In this document: one piece after another, positions 9,082 to 17,317 of the stretch | How positions within the stretch are numbered: position 1 is the stretch's first letter | Layout: every line of letters begins with the position of its first letter | Assembly (NCBI GenBank): GCA_024227995.1 | Contig: CP100465.1 | Span: 1,798,001 to 1,862,000, forward strand | Length of the DNA: 64,000 nt | Direction of reading: 5' to 3' | Source of the DNA: Halomicrococcus gelatinilyticus | GTDB lineage: Archaea; Halobacteriota; Halobacteria; Halobacteriales; Haladaptataceae | The notes under the pieces: generated by a model | Told to the model about the DNA's origin: nothing | The model's input: only the letters and a program-made list of their open reading frames with translations | Databases searched by the model: none | Translations under genes and position numbers: made by a program

Positions 9082-9295
9082 CCCCGTCGCGGTACGACGC
9101 ACCGTCACTTCTATCTGTCCGCGGTCGACCACGTCACGTCCTCGTCACACGGACCGATTCGATCGGTCCGGTGGTCGTTCTCGCCCGTTCACGCGGACCG
9201 TCGCACCCGTTCCGTGATTCCTCCGACCGGTCCCGGAGTCGTGCGAACGTCTGACGAAGCATTAAGTGGTGTCAGGTCAAATATGTGCGACAACG

Positions 9296-9709
9296 ATGGG
9301 CAACAAGAACAAGACGATCTCCTTCCGGGTGAACGAGGACTCGTTCGAGACCCTGCGGGAGATCGCCGAGAAACGCGACATCTCGTTGTCCGCGGTGTTC
9401 CGCGACTACGTCGACATGCTCGTCGCCCACGACGGGAAGGTCCGCGTCGTCCCGGAGAACCAGGTCGAGGAGAGCGACGGAGACGAGTCGGAGTTCCCGC
9501 CGAAGGTCGAGGTCCCCAAGAGCTTCGTCCGCGAGCACGAGCGCCTGGAACTGGAGGCCGACCACCTGCGAGAGCAGCTGCAGGAGCACAAGGAGTACGT
9601 CCGCCGCCTCCAGGAGCAGGTCGACGCCGACACGACCGAGGAGGAGGTCGTCAACCTCGAGGAACTCGACGACGAACTCGACACCGAGGAGACGTACCAG
9701 ATCGGATAG
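9296..9709 (+). CDS. Ribbon-helix-helix-like protein with coiled coil
   Basis: This 137-aa acidic protein has an N-terminal segment (KTISFRVNEDSFETLREIAE, then SLSAVFRDYVDMLV) with the pattern of a ribbon-helix-helix DNA-binding fold. It is followed by a charged linker and a long heptad-like coiled coil (about residues 75-115, ERLELEADHLREQLQEHKEY). The tail is rich in Glu/Asp. A TATA-like ATTAAG at 9261 lies about 32 nt before the ATG at 9296, which supports that start over one at 9266. A transcriptional or chromosome-associated role is plausible, but I do not recognise a named homologue. Confidence 0.7.
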   Translation: MGNKNKTISFRVNEDSFETLREIAEKRDISLSAVFRDYVDMLVAHDGKVRVVPENQVEESDGDESEFPPKVEVPKSFVREHERLELEADHLREQLQEHKEYVRRLQEQVDADTTEEEVVNLEELDDELDTEETYQIG

Positions 9710-9754
9710 TGCCGCCGCGTCGCCCGCCCGTACTTCTTTTCGCGTCCTCTCGCG

Positions 9755-10210
9755 TCACCCGGACAGCGACCGCTTCTTCCGTCGCGCGCGGTCCGCCATC
9801 TCCGTCTCGCCCTCGACGTCGGCGAGCTCCTCGACGGCCTCGAGCGTCCGGACCGACTGGTCGAGGAAGGAGAGGACGTCGCCGGAGTAGGCGTACAGCA
9901 TGTAGTCGTCGCCCATCACGTCGACGATGGCGTCGGGGCCGAGGCCCTGCTCGCGCAGCTCCAGCAGGTAGCGCATGAACTTCCGCTCGGGGCAGCCACA
10001 GTAGGGGTTGGAGTCGCAGTCGCAGTCCAGGAAGTCCTCCGCGAAGTCGAGCACGCGGTCGCGGGTCGCGTCGTCGAGCTTCGCGAGGCCGTCGCCCTGG
10101 AACAGCAGGTCGAGCGTCGCCCCCTTGAACGCCCCTTTCGGGATGTTCGTCTCCAGCTGCGAGGAGAGCTGGCGGTGGTTCTTGACGTAGATCTTGTCCG
10201 TGATGGCCAC
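9755..10210 (-). CDS. Haloarchaeal conserved protein with Cys cluster (DUF5814-like)
   Basis: The protein is 151 aa from a GTG start ([14 protein letters not shown]). The best-marked part is [16 protein letters not shown] near residues 62-77, a dense cysteine cluster that probably binds a metal or Fe-S centre. Conserved stretches [18 protein letters not shown] and [12 protein letters not shown] flank it. It resembles, from memory, short haloarchaeal DUF5814 proteins, a domain also seen with SF2 helicases. The GTG at 10208-10210 is selected because upstream sequence in this frame belongs to the antisense of hisI. A nucleic-acid role is only a guess. Confidence 0.68.
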   Translation of the reverse strand: MAITDKIYVKNHRQLSSQLETNIPKGAFKGATLDLLFQGDGLAKLDDATRDRVLDFAEDFLDCDCDSNPYCGCPERKFMRYLLELREQGLGPDAIVDVMGDDYMLYAYSGDVLSFLDQSVRTLEAVEELADVEGETEMADRARRKKRSLSG

Positions 10211-10321
10211 GCTTGCTCGGTCCGTACTCGTCTGGGTCGGATAAGCGTGTCGTCGGCGTCGCTTCCGCGCTCGTGTGCCGGACACACAAAGCATTTCCAC
10301 GCCACCCGCGTCGGAACGAGC

Positions 10322-10696
10322 ATGAGCGACTCCTCCAGCGTCGACCTGGCGTTCGACGAGAACGACCTGCTCCCCGCCGTCGCCCAGAGCGTCGAGACGG
10401 GCGAGGTGCTGATGCTCGCGTACGTCACACCCGAGGCGGTCGAGCGGACCCGCGAGACCGGCCTCGCCCACTACTACTCGCGGAGCCGGGACGAACTCTG
10501 GCAGAAAGGGGCGACCAGCGGGAACGTCCAGCGCGTCGAGGAGGTCCGCGTCGACTGCGACGGCGACGCCCTCCTCTACCGCGTCGAGCAGTCGGGCGGC
10601 GCGTGCCACACCGGCTACCGGTCCTGCTTCTACCGCACCCTCGACGGCGAGACGGTCGGCGAACGGGTGTTCGACCCCGACGAAGCGTATGACTGA
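10322..10696 (+). CDS. hisI: Phosphoribosyl-AMP cyclohydrolase
   Basis: This 124-aa cytoplasmic enzyme opens the purine ring of phosphoribosyl-AMP in histidine synthesis. It contains [18 protein letters not shown] (residues about 51-68) and the three metal-linked cysteines Cys79, Cys95 and Cys102 (VDCDGD, ACHTG, SCFYR). The length is usual for a stand-alone HisI. The ATG at 10322 matches the family start. The stop overlaps the start of the following gene by 8 bases, which suggests a bicistronic message and translational coupling. No other his genes lie nearby, as is common in haloarchaea. Confidence 0.95.
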   Translation: MSDSSSVDLAFDENDLLPAVAQSVETGEVLMLAYVTPEAVERTRETGLAHYYSRSRDELWQKGATSGNVQRVEEVRVDCDGDALLYRVEQSGGACHTGYRSCFYRTLDGETVGERVFDPDEAYD

Positions 10697-11804
10697 CCGC
10701 GTCGCGGCGCTCCGGGACGCCGACGAGGCGTACCGCGAGGTCGACGCCGCCATCGCCGAGCGCGGCGAGGCGACCGTCGAGCGCGTCGCCGACGCCCACC
10801 GGCGCGCGACCGACCTGCTGGACCGCTACGAGGAGCGCGCCACCGGCACCGGCGACTTCGAGGCGTTCGTGCGGTTCCAGGGCGAGTTCACGGACCTCGT
10901 CGAGGACCTGCCCGACGACCTGCCTCAGCGCGACGCCTTCGAGCGCGCGGAGGACGTCCTCGACCGCCGCCGACTCAGCGAGCGCCACTTCGAGCAGGTG
11001 CGCGAGGAACTCGCCGCCGCCCGCGAGATCGCCGCCCTGCTCGACGAACGGGCGGAAACGTGCGAACGCTACCGCGACGCCCGCCGTGCCGTCTCCCGCC
11101 GGACGGCCGACCTCGACGACCGCGTCGCCGACCTCGAACGACTGCTGGAACTCGGCGACGCGGACCTCGCCGCGCCCGTCGACCACGTTCGAGACCCCAT
11201 CGAGGCCTACGACGAGGCGGTCGCCGCGGCGTTCGCGGAGTTCAGGCGCGAGGCGTCCGCCCGCGAGGTCGTCGCCTTCCTCGCGGCGACCGAGAACTAC
11301 CCGCTCGTGGAGTTCGCGCCGCCGCCGCAGGCGCTCCGGGAGTACGTCGCCGACGCCGACGTGGCCGACGAGCCCATCCCGGACCTGCTGGAGTACGCCG
11401 GGTACTCGCGGTCGAAGCTCGACCACTACGTCGACGACCCCGCGCGGCTCAAGCGCTGCGTCGCGACCAACGAGACGTACCTCGACCGCCTCGACGCCGG
11501 CCCGCTGCAGGTCGGCTGGCCGCCGCGCCCGGCGTCGGAACTGCGCTGGTGGTGCGAGGAGGCCGTCCGCGTCGTCGACCGCTTCGCGCCCCCGTCGGTC
11601 GTCGAGCGCCTGCACGACGTCGCGGCGCTCGCCCGCGACGAAGACGAGTTCGAGCGCGTACGCACCGCCGCGCGTGCTCGCGCGGAACTGACCGACGAAG
11701 AGCGCCGCCGCCTCGAAGACGGCGCGGTCGCCGCGGAACTGGAGGAGGCCCGTGCGGAGCGCGACCGTCTCGAAGACGCGCTAGCGGAGTATCCGGAGCG
11801 TTGA
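10689..11804 (+). CDS. Haloarchaeal coiled-coil protein coupled to hisI (DUF7118-like)
   Basis: This 371-aa soluble protein is almost entirely helical and rich in Glu, Asp, Ala and Arg. It has long heptad-like segments (about 1-55, 90-165 and 320-371) around a less regular middle ([38 protein letters not shown]). No catalytic motif is recognisable. Its start codon overlaps the end of hisI by 8 bases, so it is probably co-translated with it. I recall similar haloarchaeal proteins beside hisI, but the function is not known to me. Confidence 0.75.
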   Translation: MTDRVAALRDADEAYREVDAAIAERGEATVERVADAHRRATDLLDRYEERATGTGDFEAFVRFQGEFTDLVEDLPDDLPQRDAFERAEDVLDRRRLSERHFEQVREELAAAREIAALLDERAETCERYRDARRAVSRRTADLDDRVADLERLLELGDADLAAPVDHVRDPIEAYDEAVAAAFAEFRREASAREVVAFLAATENYPLVEFAPPPQALREYVADADVADEPIPDLLEYAGYSRSKLDHYVDDPARLKRCVATNETYLDRLDAGPLQVGWPPRPASELRWWCEEAVRVVDRFAPPSVVERLHDVAALARDEDEFERVRTAARARAELTDEERRRLEDGAVAAELEEARAERDRLEDALAEYPER

Positions 11805-11863
11805 TTTGCGAGCACCGGCTGCTACCTCTCCGTTTCGCGCTGTCCGGATTTTCATCCCCTGGC

Positions 11864-12068
11864 GGATTGGAAGGGCGAGGGCGGTTCGGCGCACCCCGGC
11901 GACGTAAGCACTGCAACGAGTGACTGCAAGGAGCGAGTGAAGCGCGCAGCGAGCCGCGGGAGTCGAACCGCCCGAGGGCTTTCGGGGCTATCGTTCCGGA
12001 GACGTTCGGATACACGAATAGAGAACGAGACTCGTCGGGACTCCCGAAAGCCCTCGCCCTTTCAGTCC
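11864..12068. repeat. Intergenic repeat element, copy B, with terminal inverted repeats
   Basis: This fills most of the 343-bp gap 11805-12147. The left end, 11864-11882 (GGATTGGAAGGGCGAGGGC), pairs with the right end, 12050-12068 (GCCCTCGCCCTTTCAGTCC), with two mismatches. Internally it carries CCCGGCGACGT, the 19-base block 11944-11962 shared exactly with copy A (1246-1264), and two GGGCTTTCGGG-like segments in inverted positions. There is no open frame with protein character. It lies between the coiled-coil gene and a convergent methyltransferase gene, so it could also act as a bidirectional transcription terminator. Confidence 0.6.
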
Positions 12069-12147
12069 GCCAGGACCTCGGTCGGTCGGCCTCGCGACAC
12101 GCGCGGTGGCTCACCGCTCGTCCCATCAGCGAATGAACCGTCGCTCG

Positions 12148-12783
12148 CTACTTCTGGACGACGACGCAGGGGCGGGCGCGGTCGGCGAACTCGCGGTCCT
12201 CGGCGTCGACGAGCTTCCAGTAGCTCCGTGGCCGGCGGCCGGTCACCTCGCGAACGTCGTCGTAGGTGAGCAGGTTCCGGCTGTCCAGGACGAGTTCGAA
12301 CGCCTCGCGGCGGCGGCCGTCGAACTCGCGGTCGAAGTGTGCTCGACTGTAGCGGTTGGGGTAGTTGAGCACGAGGTGGCCGCCGTCGCGGACGCGGTCC
12401 CACAGCGCGGCGACGGCGCGCTCGGCGTCCGCGACGAAGTAGAGCGTGGCGACGCTGTACACCACGTCGAACTCGCGGTCGGTGTCCAGGTCCGGCAGGG
12501 CGTCGACGGCGAACGAAAGGTTGTCCAGCCCCATATCGTCGGCGCGCTCGCGGTTGTCAGCGACGACGGTCTCGGAGACGTCGAGGCCGACGAACTCCGT
12601 GTCGGGGAAGCGCTCGGCGAGACCGAACGGGCAGACGGCCGGGCCGCAGCCGACGGAGACGAAGTCGTCCGGGACGCCAACGCGCTCGAAGAACCGCGCG
12701 GCGAGGTTGACCATCGCCTCGCCGCCGACGTAGGCACAGCGGTCGTAGTCGGCCTCGCGGTAGAACCGCTCCCAGTCCATCAT
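12148..12783 (-). CDS. Class I SAM-dependent methyltransferase
   Basis: This 211-aa protein has motif I as VSVGCGPAVCPFGLA (residues about 42-56), motif II as VGLDVSETVVADN, and a motif IV-like FDVVYSVATLYFV, the pattern of a Rossmann methyltransferase. The C-terminal half has LLTYDDVREVTGRRPRSYWK. The substrate cannot be told. Tandem ATGs at 12783 and 12780 (MMDWERFY) are the best start, because the longer frame to 12948 adds sequence without family character. It converges with the coiled-coil gene across repeat copy B. Confidence 0.8.
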   Translation of the reverse strand: MMDWERFYREADYDRCAYVGGEAMVNLAARFFERVGVPDDFVSVGCGPAVCPFGLAERFPDTEFVGLDVSETVVADNRERADDMGLDNLSFAVDALPDLDTDREFDVVYSVATLYFVADAERAVAALWDRVRDGGHLVLNYPNRYSRAHFDREFDGRRREAFELVLDSRNLLTYDDVREVTGRRPRSYWKLVDAEDREFADRARPCVVVQK

Positions 12784-12912
12784 GGCCGCGCGTTGGACGG
12801 CACGGGGTGAAATCGCTTCGGTCCCTCGCGACGATTCGTCCCGCAGCGCTTCGGTCGCGTCGCGACGTTCGGCTCCGCAACGCTTTTGCCACTGCCTCAC
12901 AACCTCCCGCAC

Positions 12913-12993
12913 ATGCCAACCGAATCCCGGCAGGGTGGTACCGTCCACGAGCCTCGTCTAGCCGCGGGATTCGGCTTCTTCTTCCCCGCCTGA
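12913..12993 (+). CDS. Candidate Phe-rich leader peptide ahead of pheST
   Basis: A 26-codon frame (MPTESRQGGTVHEPR...) ends in GFGFFFPA followed by TGA, with four phenylalanines in five residues just before the stop. It lies 138 bp upstream of pheS on the same strand. A T-rich GCTTTTG (about 12881-12887) lies about 27-30 nt before its ATG, so the peptide could be translated from a leaderless message. The design copies the logic of the enterobacterial pheST leader peptide PheM, in which ribosome stalling at Phe codons controls attenuation. Translation and regulation are inferred, and the frame itself is plain in the sequence. Confidence 0.5.
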   Translation: MPTESRQGGTVHEPRLAAGFGFFFPA

Positions 12994-13131
12994 GCGAGCG
13001 GTGGACTCCCCGGCGGTGCGACGCCGGACACTCCGGACGTCGGGGACGAAACCGCCCGCGACGCCCTCCCTTCAGAAGGGCTAAAACGGCGGACAGGGAC
13101 GTACGAAGCGAGAACAAACCGTTCACGGACG
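12994..13131 (+). promoter_or_regulatory. pheS leader region with alternative hairpins
   Basis: Between the Phe-rich peptide and pheS are a perfect hairpin CCGGCG/CGCCGG (13010-13027, 6-nt loop) and a competing pairing of CCCCGGCG (13008-13015) with CGTCGGGG (13037-13044, one G-U pair). A third hairpin, CCCTTCAGAAGGG (13068-13080), is followed by CTAAAAC. The first two share bases and cannot form together, as expected of an attenuator. There is no clear T-run after any hairpin. CTAAAAC could instead be a TATA-like box for a pheS promoter. Both readings remain open. Together with 12784-12912 this accounts for the 348-bp gap. Confidence 0.4.
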
Positions 13132-14643
13132 ATGAAACTACCAGAACCACAGGTCGCGGTGCTGGAAGCCGCGAGCGCGACGGAAGGACAGACCATCGAA
13201 CAGCTGGCGGCGGTGACGGACCTGAAACCGGAGACGGTGACGGGTGCGGCCTTCGAACTCGAATCGGAGGACCTGGTCGACGTCGACGAGCGGACCGAGG
13301 AGACGGTCTCGCTCACCGACGAGGGCGAGACGTACGCCGCCGAGGACCTGCCCGAGGTCCGGCTCTACCGGGCGGCGCTCGACGCCGGTGCCGACGACGC
13401 GCCCGCCCCGATGGGCCAGGTCATCGGCCAGTCAGGGCTGGCGGGACCGCAGGTCGACATCGCGCTGTCGAACTACGCCCGGAAGGGGTACGGCAGCATC
13501 GAGGGCGGGGAGATAACGGCCGCGCCCGACGCCGACCCGGAGAGCGACGCCGAGGCGGCGGCGCTCGCGGAACTCGCCGACGGCGGGGCAGTCGACGACG
13601 CCGACGTCCTCGACCAGCTCGACCACCGGGGACTGGTCGAGCGCGCCGAGCGGACGGTGCGCTCGGTGACGCTCACCGACGAGGGGGTCGACGTGATGAT
13701 GCTGGAGGGCGTCGAGACGGCCGAGACGGTGGGCCAGCTCACCCCCGAGATGCTCACGACCGGCGAGTGGCGCGAGGTCGACTTCGCCGACTACAACGTC
13801 GAGGCCGACGCCGAGCGCGTCGACGGCGGCAAGACCCACATCCTGCGCCAGACGGCCAACCGCGTGAAGGACGTCCTCGTCGGGATGGGGTTCGAGGAGA
13901 TGGAGGGCCCGCACGCCGACGCGGACTTCTGGATCAACGACTGCCTGTTCATGCCCCAGGACCATCCGGCACGGACCCACTGGGACCGGTTCGCCCTCGA
14001 GGACCCGACCGAGATACGCGACCTGCCGGACGACCTCGTCGAGCGCGTCGAGCGCGCCCACCGCGAGGGCGTCGGCGAGGACGGCGAGGGCTACCACTCG
14101 CCGTGGAGCCGCGGGTTCGCCGAGGCCATCGCGCTGCGCGGTCACACCACGTCGCTGTCGATGCGCTACCTCTCCGGGTACGCGCAGGGCGACCTCGAAC
14201 CGCCCCAGCGCTACTTCAGCGTCGAGAAGGTGTACCGCAACGACACGCTCGACCCGACCCACCTGCTGGAGTTCTTCCAGATCGAAGGGTGGGTGATGGC
14301 CGAGGACCTCTCGGTGCGCGACCTGATGGGGACCTTCGAGGAGTTCTACGAGCAGTTCGGCATCACCGACCTGCAGTACAAGCCCCACTACAACCCCTAC
14401 ACGGAGCCGAGCTTCGAGCTGTTCGGCAACCACCCCGAGACGGGCGAACTCATCGAGGTGGGCAACAGCGGGATGTTCCGCCCCGAGGTGCTCGAACCGC
14501 TGGGCGTCGACTGCGACGTGATGGCGTGGGGGCTCTCGCTGGAGCGGTTGCTCATGCTGATGTACGGCTTCGAGGACATCCGCGACGTCCACGGGACGCT
14601 GTGTGACCTCGAACTGCTGCGGGACACGGAGGTGCTACACTGA
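13132..14643 (+). CDS. pheS: Phenylalanyl-tRNA synthetase alpha subunit
   Basis: This 503-aa catalytic subunit of the (alpha-beta)2 class II synthetase charges tRNA-Phe. The N-terminal 170 or so residues form winged-helix-like tRNA-binding domains (EQLAAVTDLKPETVTGAAFE, repeated later as SVTLTDEG). The catalytic core follows with WINDCLFMPQDHPART, motif 2 around YFSVEKVYRNDTLDPTH and motif 3 in MAWGLSLERLLMLMYG. The length fits the archaeal type. Its stop overlaps the pheT start by one base (TGATG), so the two are co-translated. A possible Phe-responsive leader lies upstream. Confidence 0.97.
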   Translation: MKLPEPQVAVLEAASATEGQTIEQLAAVTDLKPETVTGAAFELESEDLVDVDERTEETVSLTDEGETYAAEDLPEVRLYRAALDAGADDAPAPMGQVIGQSGLAGPQVDIALSNYARKGYGSIEGGEITAAPDADPESDAEAAALAELADGGAVDDADVLDQLDHRGLVERAERTVRSVTLTDEGVDVMMLEGVETAETVGQLTPEMLTTGEWREVDFADYNVEADAERVDGGKTHILRQTANRVKDVLVGMGFEEMEGPHADADFWINDCLFMPQDHPARTHWDRFALEDPTEIRDLPDDLVERVERAHREGVGEDGEGYHSPWSRGFAEAIALRGHTTSLSMRYLSGYAQGDLEPPQRYFSVEKVYRNDTLDPTHLLEFFQIEGWVMAEDLSVRDLMGTFEEFYEQFGITDLQYKPHYNPYTEPSFELFGNHPETGELIEVGNSGMFRPEVLEPLGVDCDVMAWGLSLERLLMLMYGFEDIRDVHGTLCDLELLRDTEVLH

Positions 14644-16406
14644 TGCCAGTCGTCGACGTCGACCCCGACGAGCTACGGACGCTGACCGGCCACGACGAGA
14701 AGGACGACGAGGAACTGATAGACGACCTGTTCGCGCTCGGCCTGGAGTACGAGGGCGACACCGAGGACGGCGACCTGCAACTGGAGTTCGCCCCCGACCG
14801 CCTCGACCGCCTCTCCGTCGAGGGCGTCGCGCGCTCGCTGCGCTACCAGTACGGCGACGCTCGCGGCGTCTACGTCCCGAACGTCAACGACGCTGACTGG
14901 ACCATCGAGGTGGCCGACAGCGTCCCCGACGAGCGCCCCTACGTGACGGGTGCGGTCGTCCGGGACGTCGACCTCGACGAGGACGCGCTCGACTCGCTCA
15001 TCCAGTTGCAGGAGAAACTGCACGCCACGATGGGCCGCAAGCGCGCGAAGGGCGCCATCGGCATCCACGACCTGACGATGCTGAAGGGGCGCGCGGCGAC
15101 CGACGGTGACGGGGACGGCAACGCCCCTGGCAAGTCCATCACCTACCGGGGCGTCGCCCCCGACGGCGACCGGTTCGTCCCGCTGGACGCCGACGCCGAG
15201 ATGACGCCTGCGGACGTCCTCGAAGACCATCCGACCGGCGAGACGTACGCGCCGCTGGTCGACGAGTACGACCGGTATCCCGCCATCTACGACGACATCG
15301 GCCTGTTCTCGTTCCCGCCGGTCATCAACGGCCGCCGGACGGAGGTGTCGACGGACTCTCGCGACCTGTTCGTCGAACTCACCGGCACCGACCAGTGGAC
15401 CATCGACCACATGTGCACCATCATCTGCTACGCGCTCGACGCCCGCGGGGCGACGGTCGAGCGCGTCGAGGTCGAGTACCCCGACCGCACCCTCGTCCGG
15501 CCGGACCTCTCCGTCCGGTCGAAGACGGTCGCCCACGACCAGATCGAGACGACGCTGGGCGTCGACCTCGGTCCCGACGAGGTCGTCGACCTGCTGGAGC
15601 GGTCCGGCCTCGACGGCGAGACGGCCGAGGACGCGGACGGGAATCTCGTCTACGAGGTCGAGATTCCGCCCTACCGCGTCGACGTGCTCCACCCCGTCGA
15701 CGTCGTCGACGACGTTGGGCGCGCCTACGGCTTCAACGACCTCTCGCCGCGCTACCCCGACGTGGGGACGGTCGGCGGCCGCCACGAGCGCTCTAACCTG
15801 GAGGACGCCGCCCGCGACGTGCTCGTCGGCCTCGGCTTCGAGGACCTGCTGAACTTCCACATGATCAGCGAGGAGGACAACTTCGAACGGATGAACCTCG
15901 CGGACCCCGGGTCCGACGGCGGGGATGGCGACGACCGGGACGACGCGCTCGGGGACGACGCCCCGGCGACCATCAAGAACCCCTACAGCGAGGACTACAC
16001 GATGCTCCGGACGTGGGCGCTCCCGTCGCTCATGCTCGTCCTGGAGAACAACACGCACCGCTCGTACCCCCAGGACCTCGCGGAGATCGGCCTGGCGGCG
16101 CACGTCGACGAGAGCGAGAACACCGGCGTCGCCGAGCACCGGACGGTCGCTGGCGTGCTCGCGCGCCACGATGCCTCCTACGAGGACGCCAAGGCCCGCC
16201 TGCAGGCCGTCGCGCGCAACTTCGACGTCGACCTCGCGACCCCGGCCATCGACCACCCCTCGTTCATCGACGGGCGGACGGCCGCGGTCGTGATGGACGG
16301 CGAGACGGTCGGCGTCGTCGGCGAGGTCCACCCCGCGGTGCTCGTCGACCACGACCTCGAACTACCGGTCGCTGCGTTCGAGTTCCGCCTCGACGCGCTG
16401 AAGTGA
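14643..16406 (+). CDS. pheT: Phenylalanyl-tRNA synthetase beta subunit
   Basis: This 587-aa non-catalytic partner of PheS has B1/B3-type tRNA and editing domains. ELTGTDQWTIDHM lies in the editing region, followed by B5-type EIPPYRVDVLHPVDVVDDVGRAYGFN. The C-terminal catalytic-like fold has NPYSEDYTMLRTWALPSL and the ending GEVHPAVLVDHDLELPVAAFEF. The length is normal for archaeal PheT, which lacks the bacterial C-terminal extension. The last 108 coding bases (16296-16403) are duplicated almost exactly at 17181-17288, beyond the next gene. Confidence 0.97.
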   Translation: MPVVDVDPDELRTLTGHDEKDDEELIDDLFALGLEYEGDTEDGDLQLEFAPDRLDRLSVEGVARSLRYQYGDARGVYVPNVNDADWTIEVADSVPDERPYVTGAVVRDVDLDEDALDSLIQLQEKLHATMGRKRAKGAIGIHDLTMLKGRAATDGDGDGNAPGKSITYRGVAPDGDRFVPLDADAEMTPADVLEDHPTGETYAPLVDEYDRYPAIYDDIGLFSFPPVINGRRTEVSTDSRDLFVELTGTDQWTIDHMCTIICYALDARGATVERVEVEYPDRTLVRPDLSVRSKTVAHDQIETTLGVDLGPDEVVDLLERSGLDGETAEDADGNLVYEVEIPPYRVDVLHPVDVVDDVGRAYGFNDLSPRYPDVGTVGGRHERSNLEDAARDVLVGLGFEDLLNFHMISEEDNFERMNLADPGSDGGDGDDRDDALGDDAPATIKNPYSEDYTMLRTWALPSLMLVLENNTHRSYPQDLAEIGLAAHVDESENTGVAEHRTVAGVLARHDASYEDAKARLQAVARNFDVDLATPAIDHPSFIDGRTAAVVMDGETVGVVGEVHPAVLVDHDLELPVAAFEFRLDALK

Positions 16407-16448
16407 CCGCGCTGTCGGCCAAAGAACGGCCGTTCTCTCCTTCCTTGC

Positions 16449-17129
16449 TCACCCTTCGAACTCGTCCGCGACCGCTTCGATATCCGGGACCGTCAGGTCC
16501 GGGTCGCCGTCGAACGGCTCCCAGGGGCCGCCGTCGCGGTTCACCCAGACGGCGTCCATCCCGGCGTTACCGGCTCCCATCACGTCGAACCACCCGGCCG
16601 CGACGTGCGCGATGCGGTCTATCGGGGTCCCCGTCCGCCCGGCGGCGTGCCGGTAGAGGTCGGCGGCCGGCTTGAACTGCCGAATCTCGTGGGCGCTGAC
16701 GGTGTCCTCCAGCAGGTCCTCGATGCCCGCGTGGGCGACCATCGAGTCGAGCATCGCCGGGTTCCCGTTCGAGAGGACGTAGAGGTCGTACCCCTGCTCG
16801 CGCAGGCGCTCCATGCCCGGGCGGACGTCGTCGAAGACGTCGAGTTCGTGGTACACCGAGAGGATCTCGTCGCGCTCGTCCGCGGGGAGGTCGACGCCGT
16901 GGGCCGCCAGCGCCCCCTGGAGGGCGTGGCGGTTCACCTCGTAGAACGGTTCGTAGGCGTCGACCTGTCCGGCGAGGAAGGTGTACTCCAGCGACCGCGC
17001 CCGCCAGAGCCGTGAGACGGGCTCCGGGTCGTCGACGCGGTCGGCGAGCGCGCGCTCCGCTGCGTCGGTGTCGACGAGCGTGCCGTACGAGTCGAAGGTG
17101 ATCGTCTCGATGTCGTCGGGGTCGACCAT
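16449..17129 (-). CDS. HAD-superfamily hydrolase, type II haloacid dehalogenase-like
   Basis: The 226-aa protein starts with ITFDSYGTLVDTDA, motif I with the nucleophilic Asp, in the FDxYGTL form typical of L-2-haloacid dehalogenases. It continues with RLWRARSLEYTFL, motif II as VLSNGNP, the motif III lysine in RQFKPAADLYRHA and motif IV in HVAAGWFDVMGAGNAG. Family members remove halide from 2-haloacids or hydrolyse phosphate esters, so the natural substrate is uncertain. It lies opposite to pheST, wedged between the genuine pheT 3' end and a second copy of that 3' end. That suggests it arrived by recombination. Confidence 0.88.
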   Translation of the reverse strand: MVDPDDIETITFDSYGTLVDTDAAERALADRVDDPEPVSRLWRARSLEYTFLAGQVDAYEPFYEVNRHALQGALAAHGVDLPADERDEILSVYHELDVFDDVRPGMERLREQGYDLYVLSNGNPAMLDSMVAHAGIEDLLEDTVSAHEIRQFKPAADLYRHAAGRTGTPIDRIAHVAAGWFDVMGAGNAGMDAVWVNRDGGPWEPFDGDPDLTVPDIEAVADEFEG

Positions 17130-17180
17130 GCGCCCCCTACGCCGTCGCGAGTCTTAGAGGTCGCCCCCGACGGCGTCCTC

Positions 17181-17288
17181 GACGGCGAGTCAGTGGGTGT
17201 CGTCGGCGAGGTCCATCCCGCGGTGCTCGTGGAACACGACCTCGAACTACCGGTCGCCGCGTTCGAGTTCCGACTCGGCGCGCTGGAG
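17181..17288 (+). pseudogene. Duplicated 3' end of pheT
   Basis: These 108 bases match pheT 16296-16403 without gaps, with only about a dozen differences. They encode DGESVGVVGEVHPAVLVEHD, then a stretch close to the normal PheT ending. The stop codon is not preserved, and the frame runs on into non-coding sequence. The differences are mostly synonymous, so the copy looks like the end of another functional PheT allele, not random decay. With the HAD gene between the copies, it marks a recombination or insertion scar. Confidence 0.85.
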
Positions 17289-17317
17289 CAGGTCCGGCGG
17301 TTCTCTGCTCGGGAGCG

